64,000 bases of DNA, taken from contig NZ_JAPHOQ010000009.1 of NCBI RefSeq assembly GCF_026191355.1, positions 1 to 64,000 of the forward strand. Direction: 5' to 3'. The DNA comes from Legionella sheltonii. Lineage in GTDB: Bacteria > Pseudomonadota > Gammaproteobacteria > Legionellales > Legionellaceae. Numbering within the stretch: position 1 is the stretch's first letter; each line of letters starts with the position of its first letter. Below the pieces are notes generated by a model, which made no database searches, was not told the origin of the DNA, and saw only the letters and a program-made list of their open reading frames with translations. The position numbers and the translations under genes are program-made. Shown piece by piece: positions 1-8,616 of the stretch.

Positions 1-242
<242 letters not shown>

Positions 243-272
243 AAAAAATAGAGGAGCTCAAGAAGAGGTAAA

Positions 273-297
273 TGTCATTTTCAGAAGTGAGTTGCAC
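273..297 (+). repeat. Left terminal inverted repeat of the Tn402-like transposon
   Basis: The end reads TGTCATTTTCAGAAGTGAG and is preceded by the target duplicate GTAAA. A further CAGAAGACATTTTC motif about 25 bp inward (around 304) resembles the internal repeats that bind TniA in this family. Confidence 0.9.
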
Positions 298-397
298 TAA
301 TTTCAGAAGACATTTTCACTGTTGATGTACACAATATTTTTACCCTTATTTTCCCAAATGATCTGGATGGAGATACAGCTCTGTATATAGGTGAAAG

Positions 398-1858
398 TCA
401 TTGCTTGTAAGGATCATATGATGTAGAGAGTGGCGTTGGGTTAAATTGCCGCTCTTCTTGTATTGTATCCCCTTCTGTTTTCTCAACTTCTTGAACTTGC
501 TTGGCAGAGCTTGTTTCTTTCTCTTGAGATTTAACAGTTTTTTCCGAGGGTACTGGTCTGGTTGATAAGGGACTAACATTCATTTGATGAAACATTTTTT
601 GAGTACTGTCAGTGGATTTAGTAACATTCTCTTCTGATGATTTAGAAGGATTTTCTACCGATTGAAGGTTTTGCTCGAACTGTGGGGTTGAGGGTTTTGT
701 TTTGTAGGCCATTTCTTTTAATTCAGCTTTTAAAATTTGGGGATTCATCCCATGAAAATTTGTTCCATCTAACTCTTCGGCATTGCGTGCAAAGCCATAT
801 GTTGGAAAAAAATAATCGAGCCCAGATTTTAATATATCAGGCAAGACTTTCTCTGCGAGAATATGTCCATTAGGTGATTTGGTCAGATAAACCGAAGCTT
901 CAATACAACGTTTACTTTGAGGATCAATGACTGCACCAAACCCTGCTCTCCATTCAACTCCACCCTCGCCACTATCACCAGTATGATAAACTCCTATCAC
1001 TTGGCCTTGCTCGTTTTTTACTAGTCCTATCCCTAAACCCCAAGCTACACGGTTTCTATCGGATTCTTCAATATTTATGTTTTCAACAAGCCTACCAACT
1101 GATTTTTGGTTTGGAAAAAAGTCATTTGTCATAGAGTCGGCAGGTTTTATTGGGTTAAATGCATAATTTAATTTATCATCGTTAATCCAAGCCACTATGA
1201 ATTTGGCATATTCCTCTGCAGTTGTTTTTAGGCTATTGGCTGCTATACCTTCAGAACCATAAGTGCTATTAGGCATCTTTAACGCATGCTCTCCAAATAC
1301 ATGCTCTCGAGCCAATGTTTCCAGACTCAAACCCGTTAATTCTTTAATGGCTACTTGTAAACATTCAATACCAGGTCCCGAATACGCGTAATGTGTACCA
1401 GGTTCAAATTGGAATTGATACGGTGGCTTACCCACTATAGGTAACCCAGTTGTATGGGATAAAACCATTTCAGCGGTTATTTGCTTTGCTTGTTTTTGGT
1501 CACTGAATAGCTTAAGAAAAGGGTTATTATCGCCCTCTAATACTACACCTTTATCTTTAAAGAGTGTGTATAAAGGGGTCTTTAAATTAAAATCCGTTTT
1601 AAATTTTCCCACCCAATCCTCTTCAGAAGATTTTGTCTTATTAGTCTCGATTAATTTTAAAACTAGATAAGCGAATACAGGTTTACTCAGAGAAGCACAT
1701 TGAAAGACCGTATCTTTTGTGACTTCGAGTTGCAAATTTGGGTCTGCGATATTTACAGGATCCGGTATGACATGACCTTGAGAATCAACCGTAGCAAAAG
1801 ACGCGCTGGTAATCCCTCCTGCTTTCATCCTATCTTTAATTTCAAATTTGTTTTTCAT
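398..1858 (-). CDS. Beta-lactamase-fold serine hydrolase (class C/esterase-like), transposon cargo
   Basis: From the ATG at 1858 the product has 486 aa. It has a SLSK (SxxK) nucleophile motif in CASLSKPVFAYLV, a Tyr motif in HYAYSGPGIE, and an HTG triad in VYHTGDSGEGG, as in class C beta-lactamase-related esterases and peptidases. No signal peptide is evident at this start. About 110 C-terminal residues are Ser/Thr/Lys/Glu-rich and low in complexity, unlike standard beta-lactamases. An in-frame TTG at 1945 overlaps the tniR stop and could give 29 more residues, but the ATG at 1858 fits the family better. The gene lies in the cargo slot of the Tn402-like element. Activity on beta-lactams is not implied; it could be an esterase or D-Ala peptidase. 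Confidence 0.85.
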   Translation of the reverse strand: MKNKFEIKDRMKAGGITSASFATVDSQGHVIPDPVNIADPNLQLEVTKDTVFQCASLSKPVFAYLVLKLIETNKTKSSEEDWVGKFKTDFNLKTPLYTLFKDKGVVLEGDNNPFLKLFSDQKQAKQITAEMVLSHTTGLPIVGKPPYQFQFEPGTHYAYSGPGIECLQVAIKELTGLSLETLAREHVFGEHALKMPNSTYGSEGIAANSLKTTAEEYAKFIVAWINDDKLNYAFNPIKPADSMTNDFFPNQKSVGRLVENINIEESDRNRVAWGLGIGLVKNEQGQVIGVYHTGDSGEGGVEWRAGFGAVIDPQSKRCIEASVYLTKSPNGHILAEKVLPDILKSGLDYFFPTYGFARNAEELDGTNFHGMNPQILKAELKEMAYKTKPSTPQFEQNLQSVENPSKSSEENVTKSTDSTQKMFHQMNVSPLSTRPVPSEKTVKSQEKETSSAKQVQEVEKTEGDTIQEERQFNPTPLSTSYDPYKQ

Positions 1859-1918
1859 GAAAATTTTATTATCAAAGTGTCGATAATTTATTATACTATA
1901 TTTTTCGGAAATGGATCG

Positions 1919-1944
1919 GTCAGGCCTATCAGTCAGGCCTATCA
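1919..1944. repeat. Perfect 13-bp tandem duplication at the tniR/cargo junction
   Basis: GTCAGGCCTATCA occurs at 1919-1931 and again at 1932-1944. The second copy supplies the tniR stop codon (TGA on the minus strand). Confidence 0.9.
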
Positions 1945-2562
1945 AGATAAAATTATACCAAGTAATTTTTTTCCATCATCTCGTAATTCACCTGTTGGTG
2001 TTAGATGTCGATACAAAGTTTGTTTTGTAATTCCAAGCTCCTCACATAATGGACCGATTTTAGTCTCAACTTGACCTAAAGAGGCCATTGCAAGTCTGAG
2101 TTTTGCAGGAGTCATTTTATAAGGTCTTCCTCCTTTTCTGCCGCGTGCACGAGCAGAGGCTATTCCAGCAAGGGTTCGTTCTTTAATCATTTCACGTTCA
2201 AACTCAGCAAGTGCTGCAAATATACCGAACACGAGCTTTCCTGCCGCGGTTGTTGTATCAATAGTAGCACCATGTCCTGTTAATACTTTAAATCCAATAT
2301 TTCTAGCTGTTAAATCATGAACCGTATTAACAAGATGGCGCAGATCGCGACCGAGTCGATCCAGCTTCCAGACAACTAGAATATCGTTCTTACGTAATGC
2401 CTTTAAACAGTTAGCAAGTTCTGGGCGATCGTCACGTTTTCCTGAAGCAAAGTCCTCATAAATTTGATTCGGATCAACACCTGCTTCTAATAAGGCATCA
2501 CGCTGTAGATCCATATTTTGCGAACCATCTGCTTTTGACACCCGCATATACCCAACCAGCAT
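1942..2562 (-). CDS. tniR: TniR-type serine resolvase of the Tn402-like transposon
   Basis: The 206-aa product starts MLVGYMRVSKADGSQN and has the catalytic serine motif, the WKLDRLGRDLRHLV block, the EFEREMIKERT helix E region and a C-terminal helix-turn-helix (ITKQTLYRHL). These are the hallmarks of Tn3/Tn5053-type resolvases. The ATG at 2562 is preferred over the upstream one at 2586 because GGAGAG lies a few bases in front of it. In this family TniR resolves the cointegrate made by TniA/B/Q at the res site upstream of its own gene. It is the last tni gene of the module. Confidence 0.93.
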   Translation of the reverse strand: MLVGYMRVSKADGSQNMDLQRDALLEAGVDPNQIYEDFASGKRDDRPELANCLKALRKNDILVVWKLDRLGRDLRHLVNTVHDLTARNIGFKVLTGHGATIDTTTAAGKLVFGIFAALAEFEREMIKERTLAGIASARARGRKGGRPYKMTPAKLRLAMASLGQVETKIGPLCEELGITKQTLYRHLTPTGELRDDGKKLLGIILS

Positions 2563-2581
2563 TTTTCTCTCCATCTTTTGA

Positions 2582-2660
2582 GTCACAAAAACGTTCGATT
2601 ATGTGACAACTTGAATTTGCGTCAAGATCTCAATAAAACCAGTCACTTATTCAGTCACTA
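2582..2660. promoter_or_regulatory. Putative res site between tniQ and tniR
   Basis: The 130-bp gap between tniR and tniQ holds a dyad, GTCACAAAAAC at 2582 with a partner ending GTGAC at 2607, plus two more GTCAC motifs at 2642 and 2653. Tn5053-type elements carry their resolution site exactly here. The subsites were identified by symmetry only. Confidence 0.55.
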
Positions 2661-2693
2661 AATTAACGTCTTTTAAATCATTATCTATTTTGA

Positions 2694-3848
2694 TTATGTT
2701 ACTAAAAATTCTGACGGTATACCAATTTTGATTAATGAACGATTAGTTTCTTGAATTGATTCAAAATCTACTCTCCCGCATAAAATTGAATTACGGAAAT
2801 TTCTGGCTACAAGAGGGTCTTTTTTTGCAATCTCGACTAATCGATTAAAGGAGTCCATTGCTTTTAGAAACGGCGATTCTGGATTCATTATTGCTTCTTT
2901 TTTTCTTTTTGGAAAAGACGGTAGATCTTTATTGCTTCGAAGTTCTGGTAAAAACAAAAAAGCCTGCTTTCCAGCAGTGTTTATCAATCCTTTTTCTATT
3001 TGGTCAATAATTTTTGCAGCAGCTATTAGTGTTTGCTGTTGTGTTTTTAGAGGCAATAATTCATAAGGACGCCATCGTGCTTGTCCGCCTCTTGGAGTTA
3101 GCCCTAGCGATGCCCAAAGATTGGTAATATTTTTTGAAGACTGCGGGATATGTAATTCATCAAGCACTGTGCGTAATAGTCGGAGCCAAACGCCTCCATG
3201 TATTGTTCTGTGTGGTAAAACAACCTTGCCTTCTGTTAACGCTGACCAAGTGCGCTGATCCATTTTACTTATGGCAGGGGATATTGAAATTGGTGGCTCA
3301 TTTTCTTTTGCCCAAACAATATGGTGTCCTTGATAAATATGACATTGAAGTAATAGACATTGATGAATAGGACAACTTAACATTAATGGCAAGCACCATA
3401 TCAATGAGATTGCACCAGCCTTATTGATATCCACACAAATAGGGCAAGCTTTTGAAAACATCAATGGTTGAGATAACCAGGGCTTCCAAGGTTTCTTGGG
3501 ATTATATTTTTTGCGTTTACTTAAAGGTAATAAAAGTGAGTAAGATTGAACATAAGCTTCAAAATCAGAATTTTCTTCAAAGAGATCATCAAGCAGGAGG
3601 GGAGTCCATGCAGACAAAGTCATTGCATAAATATCATGTTCATCAATGCCTGTACGATTAGATAATAATTCCAAAAGCCATTGTGGTGCACTGATATTAA
3701 GTGTATCGATCTCTCCATAGTACCCTAAATCATGTTTCAGCAGTTCATCAACCGTAAAATTATAACAATTTGCAATTCTTGCTAACCAAGATAACAGGCT
3801 TTCCTCTTTAAATGGCGAAGGATGTAATGGCCAACGCAATCGATTCAT
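2694..3848 (-). CDS. tniQ: TniQ transposition accessory protein
   Basis: The 384-aa product opens with RWPLHPSPFKEESLLSWLARIA, the typical TniQ/TnsD N-terminus. It contains zinc-ribbon-like Cys motifs (CPICVDI and CPIHQC). TniQ proteins help choose the target and are required with TniA and TniB for cointegrate formation. Its ATG overlaps the tniB stop by one base (TAATG), so the two are probably translationally coupled. Length is normal for the family. Confidence 0.92.
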   Translation of the reverse strand: MNRLRWPLHPSPFKEESLLSWLARIANCYNFTVDELLKHDLGYYGEIDTLNISAPQWLLELLSNRTGIDEHDIYAMTLSAWTPLLLDDLFEENSDFEAYVQSYSLLLPLSKRKKYNPKKPWKPWLSQPLMFSKACPICVDINKAGAISLIWCLPLMLSCPIHQCLLLQCHIYQGHHIVWAKENEPPISISPAISKMDQRTWSALTEGKVVLPHRTIHGGVWLRLLRTVLDELHIPQSSKNITNLWASLGLTPRGGQARWRPYELLPLKTQQQTLIAAAKIIDQIEKGLINTAGKQAFLFLPELRSNKDLPSFPKRKKEAIMNPESPFLKAMDSFNRLVEIAKKDPLVARNFRNSILCGRVDFESIQETNRSLIKIGIPSEFLVT

Positions 3849-4753
3849 TATAATTCACGCTCAAAAGCTCGTCTTCTTGCTGTCGGACCGTCATAATCAG
3901 CTAAACTTAGTGTTCGCGAATTAAGAGACTCTTCCCCTGATTCGATTGCAGCAATGGCGGCACATGTTAATAATTGTGCAAGTTCACCAATGGTTCCCTC
4001 TGTTCTCGCCAATAAATAACGTGACATATCTGATGTGGCAATAAATGATGGTTTACGCAAAGGCAGTAAGGCAACGAAGCTTGCCAATAATGATTGCAGT
4101 TCGCTACCTTCTTGCCAGATAGGTAGCACCAGGGGTTCAAAACGATTTTCTAATTGGTCATCTGAACGGATGGCCAAGTAAGCTTCTTTTGTACCAATGC
4201 CTACCAACGGTATCCGTAATTCATTCCCTAAAAAGCGTAAAAGATTAAGAAATTCACGCCGACTACTACCAGCTCCAGCCATAATATTATGCAGCTCATC
4301 AATGACTAACATTTTGACTTTAACAGTACGTAATAATCTTAATGCTTGTTCTTCTATTTCTGCTAATTGCTGTCTTGGACGAATTGGAGCACCGATTGCC
4401 ATGAGTAAAGCAGAATAAAACCGTTTTACTGATGGTTCAGAAGGCATTTGTACACTAACGACGGGAATTTTTTCTGAATCAGGCTCAGTAATGGGAGGAT
4501 GAGTACGACGAAATTTTTCAATGATCATTGACTTGCCGTTATTAGTTGGACCGACAATCAAAAGATTTGGCATGCGTTGCTTCGATGGCCAATTAAGTAG
4601 CGACTCCAGCTTTTCTATGGCTGCCATTGCCTTTGGGTATCCGATCCAGCGATCTGCACGAACCCTTTGAACACGTTCAGCTGAAGGTAGCATGGCAATT
4701 TTTTGCATTGATGGAATGAGATGAGATAAATCAAGAACTGTCTCTTCACTCAT
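3848..4753 (-). CDS. tniB: TniB AAA ATPase of the transposition module
   Basis: The product (301 aa from the ATG at 4753) has Walker A GPTNNGKS, Walker B MLVIDELHN and an AAA sensor region. It is a TniB/TnsC-like ATPase that links the target complex to the TniA transposase. The ATG at 4753 follows the tniA stop by two bases and is preceded by GAGGAG; a GTG at 4762 is an in-frame alternative. It sits between tniA and tniQ as in Tn402/Tn5053. Confidence 0.93.
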   Translation of the reverse strand: MSEETVLDLSHLIPSMQKIAMLPSAERVQRVRADRWIGYPKAMAAIEKLESLLNWPSKQRMPNLLIVGPTNNGKSMIIEKFRRTHPPITEPDSEKIPVVSVQMPSEPSVKRFYSALLMAIGAPIRPRQQLAEIEEQALRLLRTVKVKMLVIDELHNIMAGAGSSRREFLNLLRFLGNELRIPLVGIGTKEAYLAIRSDDQLENRFEPLVLPIWQEGSELQSLLASFVALLPLRKPSFIATSDMSRYLLARTEGTIGELAQLLTCAAIAAIESGEESLNSRTLSLADYDGPTARRRAFEREL

Positions 4754-4755
4754 AA

Positions 4756-6426
4756 TTACCACTCCTCAATTTGGTCAAAAGGCCGAGCAACCTCAGTGGT
4801 TATGTCTGTAGGAGGTTCTATTTTTAGGTCGGTTTTTTCCTGAATGATTGGCAGTTGAGCTATTTGGCTAAGGCGCTGCTGATTGCGCCTGGTTTTACGT
4901 GTGGTTTTTTTAGCCATTTTTGTTATTTCTCGCATTTGTGAAACCATACTAAACAACATGGTTTCATCAATTTGTGAGCAGCCTTTTGCGCGCAATCTCT
5001 CCATTGCTTGACGGTGTTCCCACAACGTTAATGCTGGCCTGGAAATAAACCGGTAAGGAATTTCAATATATCGGTTACTATCAGGATCCAATACCCAAAT
5101 GCGGCTTAAATCCAGTGGATTGCGTCTGATAATAAATTTTTGTAATTGATGGCGATTTGCAATCCATGGTTTAAGTACATCAGCATAATATGCGATGTGA
5201 TCTACTAAAAACCCACCGCGATTAATTTGTCGGCGTAACACGGGTAGAAAATCAATAAGAAATGCACGGGGATTGCTAACTGTAGGCACATTACCAAATT
5301 GCGTGATACCCTCAGACCAAAGAGAGGCAGGGGTTTGATTCAACGTATGATGAACACTGCCATGATAATGGCTCACGGCTAATACCAGCCAACGTTCTAA
5401 CTCATTAAGCGACAATGCAGCTTTAGCTTCAGAATCATAATCGCCTTTTTGAGAGGGGTTAGAAAATGTTGTGCCGGGTAACTCATGTATTTTCTGCATG
5501 AGCGTGCCAATGATGCGTTCAACAATACCTCCATAATGAGTTTTACCTAATGGCCTATAATCCAGCGCAATACCATGTTGCTCACATCCACGGCGTAATG
5601 CTTCACTTTTGAATTCAGCGCCATTATCAAGATAAAGTAATAAAGGTTTTCCCATCATAGGCCAATCGATGTCCAAACCAAGACGATCGAGCCAGGGGCG
5701 CTTATCACATACAGCATGCGCAAGACATAACCCAACAGAAACAGATGAAGGTGCCTCCAACGTAATCAACATCCCAATCAAGCAGCGGCTAAAAACATCA
5801 ATAGCTACAGTAATATAGGGTCTTCCGATTGGTTGGCGATGAATGTCATCAACTATCATTAGATCAATAATCGTGTGATCAATTTGAACTTGCTCAAGCG
5901 GAGCAACAATTGCTGGTGGAACACCTCCTGAAGATTGCAATGTTCTTGCGGCATCAATTCCTTCGCGTTTTCGAGTCAAGACATAAGGATCTAGCCATTG
6001 TATTCTTAGGCGAACTGTATTGAGGGCAGGGACTGAAAGATTATGCTTGCGACAACGTTGTTTAATTTCATTCCAAATAACAGTTTCGGATAATTTTTGT
6101 TTGTTTAGATAATGCGATCGCAATACTTCTCGAATAATCTGTTCAACTGCTTCAGGCAAACGGCTTTTACCTTTTCCCCCATTGGATTTATTTAAAAGCA
6201 TATCGCTCACTAACCCTTGGCCATGACGATAACGCTTTATTAGCGCATAAATTTGTCTTCGAGAAAGGCCTAGTTGTACTGCGGCATTATCAGCAAGTTC
6301 CCAAGTTACAACTTTTAGTTGTGCCAGCGGTGCAATTATTTCTGCACGCAAACGTGCACACTTCCACTCACTGCCTGAAGCTGAAAGTAATCCCTTTTCA
6401 ATTAGAACACTATCGTTAGAATCCAT
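4756..6426 (-). CDS. tniA: TniA DDE transposase
   Basis: The 556-aa Mu/Tn7-like transposase has an N-terminal HTH segment (QLGLSRRQIYALIKRY) and an RNase H-like core. Catalytic residues are visible as D183 (QIDHTIID), D267 (LYLDNGAEF) and E303 (GIVERIIGT), followed by a Mu-type C-terminal beta-barrel region. It would bind the terminal repeats and carry out strand transfer. It starts 142 bp from the right end of the transposon, as expected for the tni end. Full length with no disruption. Confidence 0.95.
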   Translation of the reverse strand: MDSNDSVLIEKGLLSASGSEWKCARLRAEIIAPLAQLKVVTWELADNAAVQLGLSRRQIYALIKRYRHGQGLVSDMLLNKSNGGKGKSRLPEAVEQIIREVLRSHYLNKQKLSETVIWNEIKQRCRKHNLSVPALNTVRLRIQWLDPYVLTRKREGIDAARTLQSSGGVPPAIVAPLEQVQIDHTIIDLMIVDDIHRQPIGRPYITVAIDVFSRCLIGMLITLEAPSSVSVGLCLAHAVCDKRPWLDRLGLDIDWPMMGKPLLLYLDNGAEFKSEALRRGCEQHGIALDYRPLGKTHYGGIVERIIGTLMQKIHELPGTTFSNPSQKGDYDSEAKAALSLNELERWLVLAVSHYHGSVHHTLNQTPASLWSEGITQFGNVPTVSNPRAFLIDFLPVLRRQINRGGFLVDHIAYYADVLKPWIANRHQLQKFIIRRNPLDLSRIWVLDPDSNRYIEIPYRFISRPALTLWEHRQAMERLRAKGCSQIDETMLFSMVSQMREITKMAKKTTRKTRRNQQRLSQIAQLPIIQEKTDLKIEPPTDITTEVARPFDQIEEW

Positions 6427-6543
6427 CTTAATGATCTTCTGGTGAAGCCCGCTTCTGAGTATAATTACAAATAGTGAAGATGGCTACTGAAATTCAGTTA
6501 GTTAGAAGTCGGGTGCACAAGTGCGATCAAATCAGGATTGAAA

Positions 6544-6568
6544 GTGAAGTCGTCTTATGAAAATGACA
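6544..6568 (-). repeat. Right terminal inverted repeat of the Tn402-like transposon
   Basis: Read leftwards from 6568 the end is TGTCATTTTCATAAGACGA, matching the left end through the first 11 bases. It is followed outside by the target duplicate GTAAA at 6569-6573. Confidence 0.9.
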
Positions 6569-6614
6569 GTAAAAATTATCACAAGGGTGTACTCTAGCGA
6601 TAGCTATGATTGAT

Positions 6615-6666
6615 TTGAAATGTAAGCAAATGTCTTATATACTAAATGTAAGACATTTACTTACAT
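6615..6666 (+). promoter_or_regulatory. parDE promoter with overlapping 18-bp inverted-repeat operator
   Basis: A -35 TTGAAA (6615-6620) and -10 TATACT (6638-6643) are separated by 17 bp. Inverted repeat arms at 6620-6637 (ATGTAAGCAAATGTCTTA) and 6649-6666 match in 17 of 18 positions. The arms overlap and follow the -10 box, the layout expected for autorepression by a ParD-type antitoxin. Confidence 0.75.
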
Positions 6667-6679
6667 TGATGAGGTATTT

Positions 6680-6934
6680 ATGGCGCGCACAATGACAGTG
6701 GATTTGGGCTGTGAACTTCGTGATTATGTTGAGTTTCTTGTGGATTCAGGAGATTATAGAAGTAATAGCGAAGTATTAAGAGAATCATTACGTCTTCTTC
6801 GTGAAAAACAAGCTGAATCAAAGCTTGAGCAGTTGCGTCATCTTATCGATGAAGGGGAGGGGAGCGGTGATCCATTAATGTGGAATGCGGAAGAATTTCT
6901 TGGGCGAATGAAGAAAGTACCTCATGCCAAATAA
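6680..6934 (+). CDS. parD: ParD-family type II antitoxin
   Basis: The 84-aa protein has an N-terminal ribbon-helix-helix (MARTMTVDLGCELRDYVEFL, then SNSEVLRESLRLL) and an acidic C-terminal toxin-binding tail, typical of ParD/CC2985 antitoxins. It overlaps the toxin gene by 11 bp. The inverted-repeat operator upstream suggests autoregulation by the antitoxin and the toxin-antitoxin complex. It probably serves plasmid stability. Confidence 0.9.
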   Translation: MARTMTVDLGCELRDYVEFLVDSGDYRSNSEVLRESLRLLREKQAESKLEQLRHLIDEGEGSGDPLMWNAEEFLGRMKKVPHAK

Positions 6935-7220
6935 AACATATCGTCTTTATCCAAAGGCTATAGAGGATCTTGAGTCAATCTATTTATACAGTATAAGAGA
7001 GTTTGGGATCAAAAGGACAGAAGATTATATTTTGGCAATTCAAACAAGCTTCCAGTATCTTGCAGATGATCCACTTATTTCTCGAACATGTGATTATGTC
7101 CGTCAGGATTTGAGGGCTTTCAACGTAGGTTCTCATGTTATTTTCTTCAAAATGACTCATTATGGTATTGCAGTTATTCGGGTGTTGCATCAATCGATGG
7201 ACTTTAGCAGACACCTTTAA
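6924..7220 (+). CDS. parE: ParE/RelE-superfamily toxin
   Basis: The 98-aa protein has the ParE pattern: YRLYPKAIEDLESIYLYS at the N-terminus, a central DYVRQDLRAFNVGSHVIFF block and the C-terminal VIRVLHQSMDFSRHL. ParE toxins inhibit DNA gyrase. The gene overlaps parD and shares its promoter. Intact length for the family. Confidence 0.9.
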   Translation: MPNKTYRLYPKAIEDLESIYLYSIREFGIKRTEDYILAIQTSFQYLADDPLISRTCDYVRQDLRAFNVGSHVIFFKMTHYGIAVIRVLHQSMDFSRHL

Positions 7221-7295
7221 CTACTCTTGTAACCATCCATAATGTTTTCAATTAAATTAGGATGTTATTTCAAACATAGTGCTTAATAATTCTTG

Positions 7296-7490
7296 CTAGC
7301 ACTGAGCACATCCTCTTTTGCCCGGTAATTGATCGTATGAGTCACTTGCATCCTCAAGGGTGGGATGGTAAGTCATGACCTCCGGAATTCCAATCGAGTT
7401 AATAGCCATTAAGAAATACTCTCGACCGTCAAAGCAAATATTGTAAGTTTGTTTTCTATAAGTTTTTGACTCAATAATTTCAATTTTCAT
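7296..7490 (-). CDS. Hypothetical small protein
   Basis: The 64-aa product begins MKIEIIESKTYRKQTYNI and ends in a KRGCAQC motif with two cysteines. No family recognised. It is the last of a run of minus-strand genes of unknown function at 7296-9654. It has a start codon after an AT-rich stretch but no strong ribosome-binding site. Confidence 0.5.
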   Translation of the reverse strand: MKIEIIESKTYRKQTYNICFDGREYFLMAINSIGIPEVMTYHPTLEDASDSYDQLPGKRGCAQC

Positions 7491-7551
7491 TTTAAAACCT
7501 ATTATTTTTGATATCTAACAGCATTTCTATTGGGAACAGATCCAGTTTGCA

Positions 7552-8139
7552 TTACCAAATATTAAGGAAAATTTTATTTAATATTTCAATTTTCGATTCG
7601 GGATCAAAGGTTGTATGGTTATCATCTTCGGCGTTTGCGATATACATATGCCAATCTTCAATATCTATGATATTTTTGTTATCGAATAATAATTTGGCAA
7701 GTATTAAGTCACTTTCAGAAATATTCAACATATCCTGCCATTTTTCATAGCCAGCATAATACGCGATTATGTCTTGAGCCTCTGTTAGGTTAAAATTTTT
7801 CTCGTCTACATCAAATGACATTATAATTTCATCTATATCAAAGTGCTGTGGGTTGTATTGATACAAATAATCTTCAATTACATCATCAAAATAAGGTGTT
7901 TGGGTTTTGTAATCCTCGATTAGGTTATTTGCTTGGATTTTGAAGTATTCAATATAATCTAAGATAGGATTTTTCGATTGCCTTTGATTAGATTCAAAAA
8001 CATTTAAATAGTGTCTGTAATTAGAAAATCCATAAAACTTTGAAACCTCATCGAGAGCTACGCACATTGATAAGTTATCGCTTTTCTTTAGTTTTTTTGC
8101 TTTTTGCTTAAGATATGTTGGTGAAATTGGAGTAATCAT
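7552..8139 (-). CDS. Hypothetical protein with a glyoxalase-superfamily-associated N-terminal motif
   Basis: From the ATG at 8139 (GAGG five bases upstream) the product is 195 aa. Its N-terminus (YLKQKAKKLKKS, then ALDEVSKFYGFSNYRHYLN) resembles the short helical module that precedes many plasmid and phage proteins annotated as glyoxalase-superfamily or DUF proteins. The related gene at 9298 has the equivalent AIAKINGYKDWNTMQSM. A second such motif occurs near the C-terminus (AYYAGYEKWQDMLN). The rest is acidic and unrecognised. It starts upstream at 8160 if the first ATG is used. Confidence 0.6.
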   Translation of the reverse strand: MITPISPTYLKQKAKKLKKSDNLSMCVALDEVSKFYGFSNYRHYLNVFESNQRQSKNPILDYIEYFKIQANNLIEDYKTQTPYFDDVIEDYLYQYNPQHFDIDEIIMSFDVDEKNFNLTEAQDIIAYYAGYEKWQDMLNISESDLILAKLLFDNKNIIDIEDWHMYIANAEDDNHTTFDPESKIEILNKIFLNIW

Positions 8140-8160
8140 ATAAACCTCATTTGCGCTCAC

Positions 8161-8560
8161 TAACGTTATGTCGTCTGCTTCCTATAACATTTATAAGCTA
8201 TGGTTTATTATGATTTAGAGAACATTTGTTCAATGACAGTACTCGTGAAAGCTTTAGTACGCAGACGCATGGTTTCTGTCTAACCAAAATCATATTTTTA
8301 ATCAAACTTGGAAACATGTCAATAATATAGGTACAAAAATAGTTGGTGTAATTAATACCCCTTTTCATAATAGGATGGGTTTGTGGATATTATGACAGGG
8401 AAGAGGGTTCGGCTATTTTGATTTCAAACATGGTTCGCAAACTCTAGAGAATCTCAAAATTTAGTCAAAAAATATTATCAACGTTATGTGTTACAGTAGC
8501 TATAGTATTTGGCGGTTAATGGCTTTCATTTGATTTGCTGTGGTTGGGTAATGAACTCTA
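8161..8560. other. Intergenic region, about 400 bp, nothing recognised
   Basis: AT-rich and without a convincing reading frame on either strand. It contains no clear inverted repeat apart from the separate hairpin at 8563-8604. Confidence 0.5.
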
Positions 8561-8562
8561 TC

Positions 8563-8604
8563 CTGTCTCCATCTGGTTTTTTTTTGCTACCCAGATGGAG
8601 ACAG
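8563..8604. terminator. Strong 14-bp stem-loop downstream of the 8617 gene
   Basis: CTGTCTCCATCTGG (8563-8576) pairs perfectly with CCAGATGGAGACAG (8591-8604), with a T-rich loop. It lies 12 bp past the stop codon of the minus-strand gene at 8617-9243. There is no U-run after the stem on that strand, so it may be an RNA 3'-end stabiliser rather than a simple intrinsic terminator. Confidence 0.6.
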
Positions 8605-8616
8605 AGCGATACAAAT

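Larger units (their letters stand above)
273..6568 (-). mobile_element. Complete Tn402/Tn5053-like transposon
   Basis: The element is 6296 bp. Both ends begin TGTCATTTTCA (left end at 273 reading right, right end at 6568 reading left), the terminal sequence typical of Tn402/Tn5053 transposons. It is flanked by a perfect 5-bp target duplication, GTAAA at 268-272 and at 6569-6573. Inside are tniA, tniB, tniQ, a res-like region and tniR in the canonical order, transcribed leftwards from the right end. A beta-lactamase-fold hydrolase gene lies between tniR and the left end as cargo. It inserted between a resolvase gene and a parDE operon, consistent with the family's res-hunting behaviour. It appears structurally intact, so mobility is plausible. 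Confidence 0.93.
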
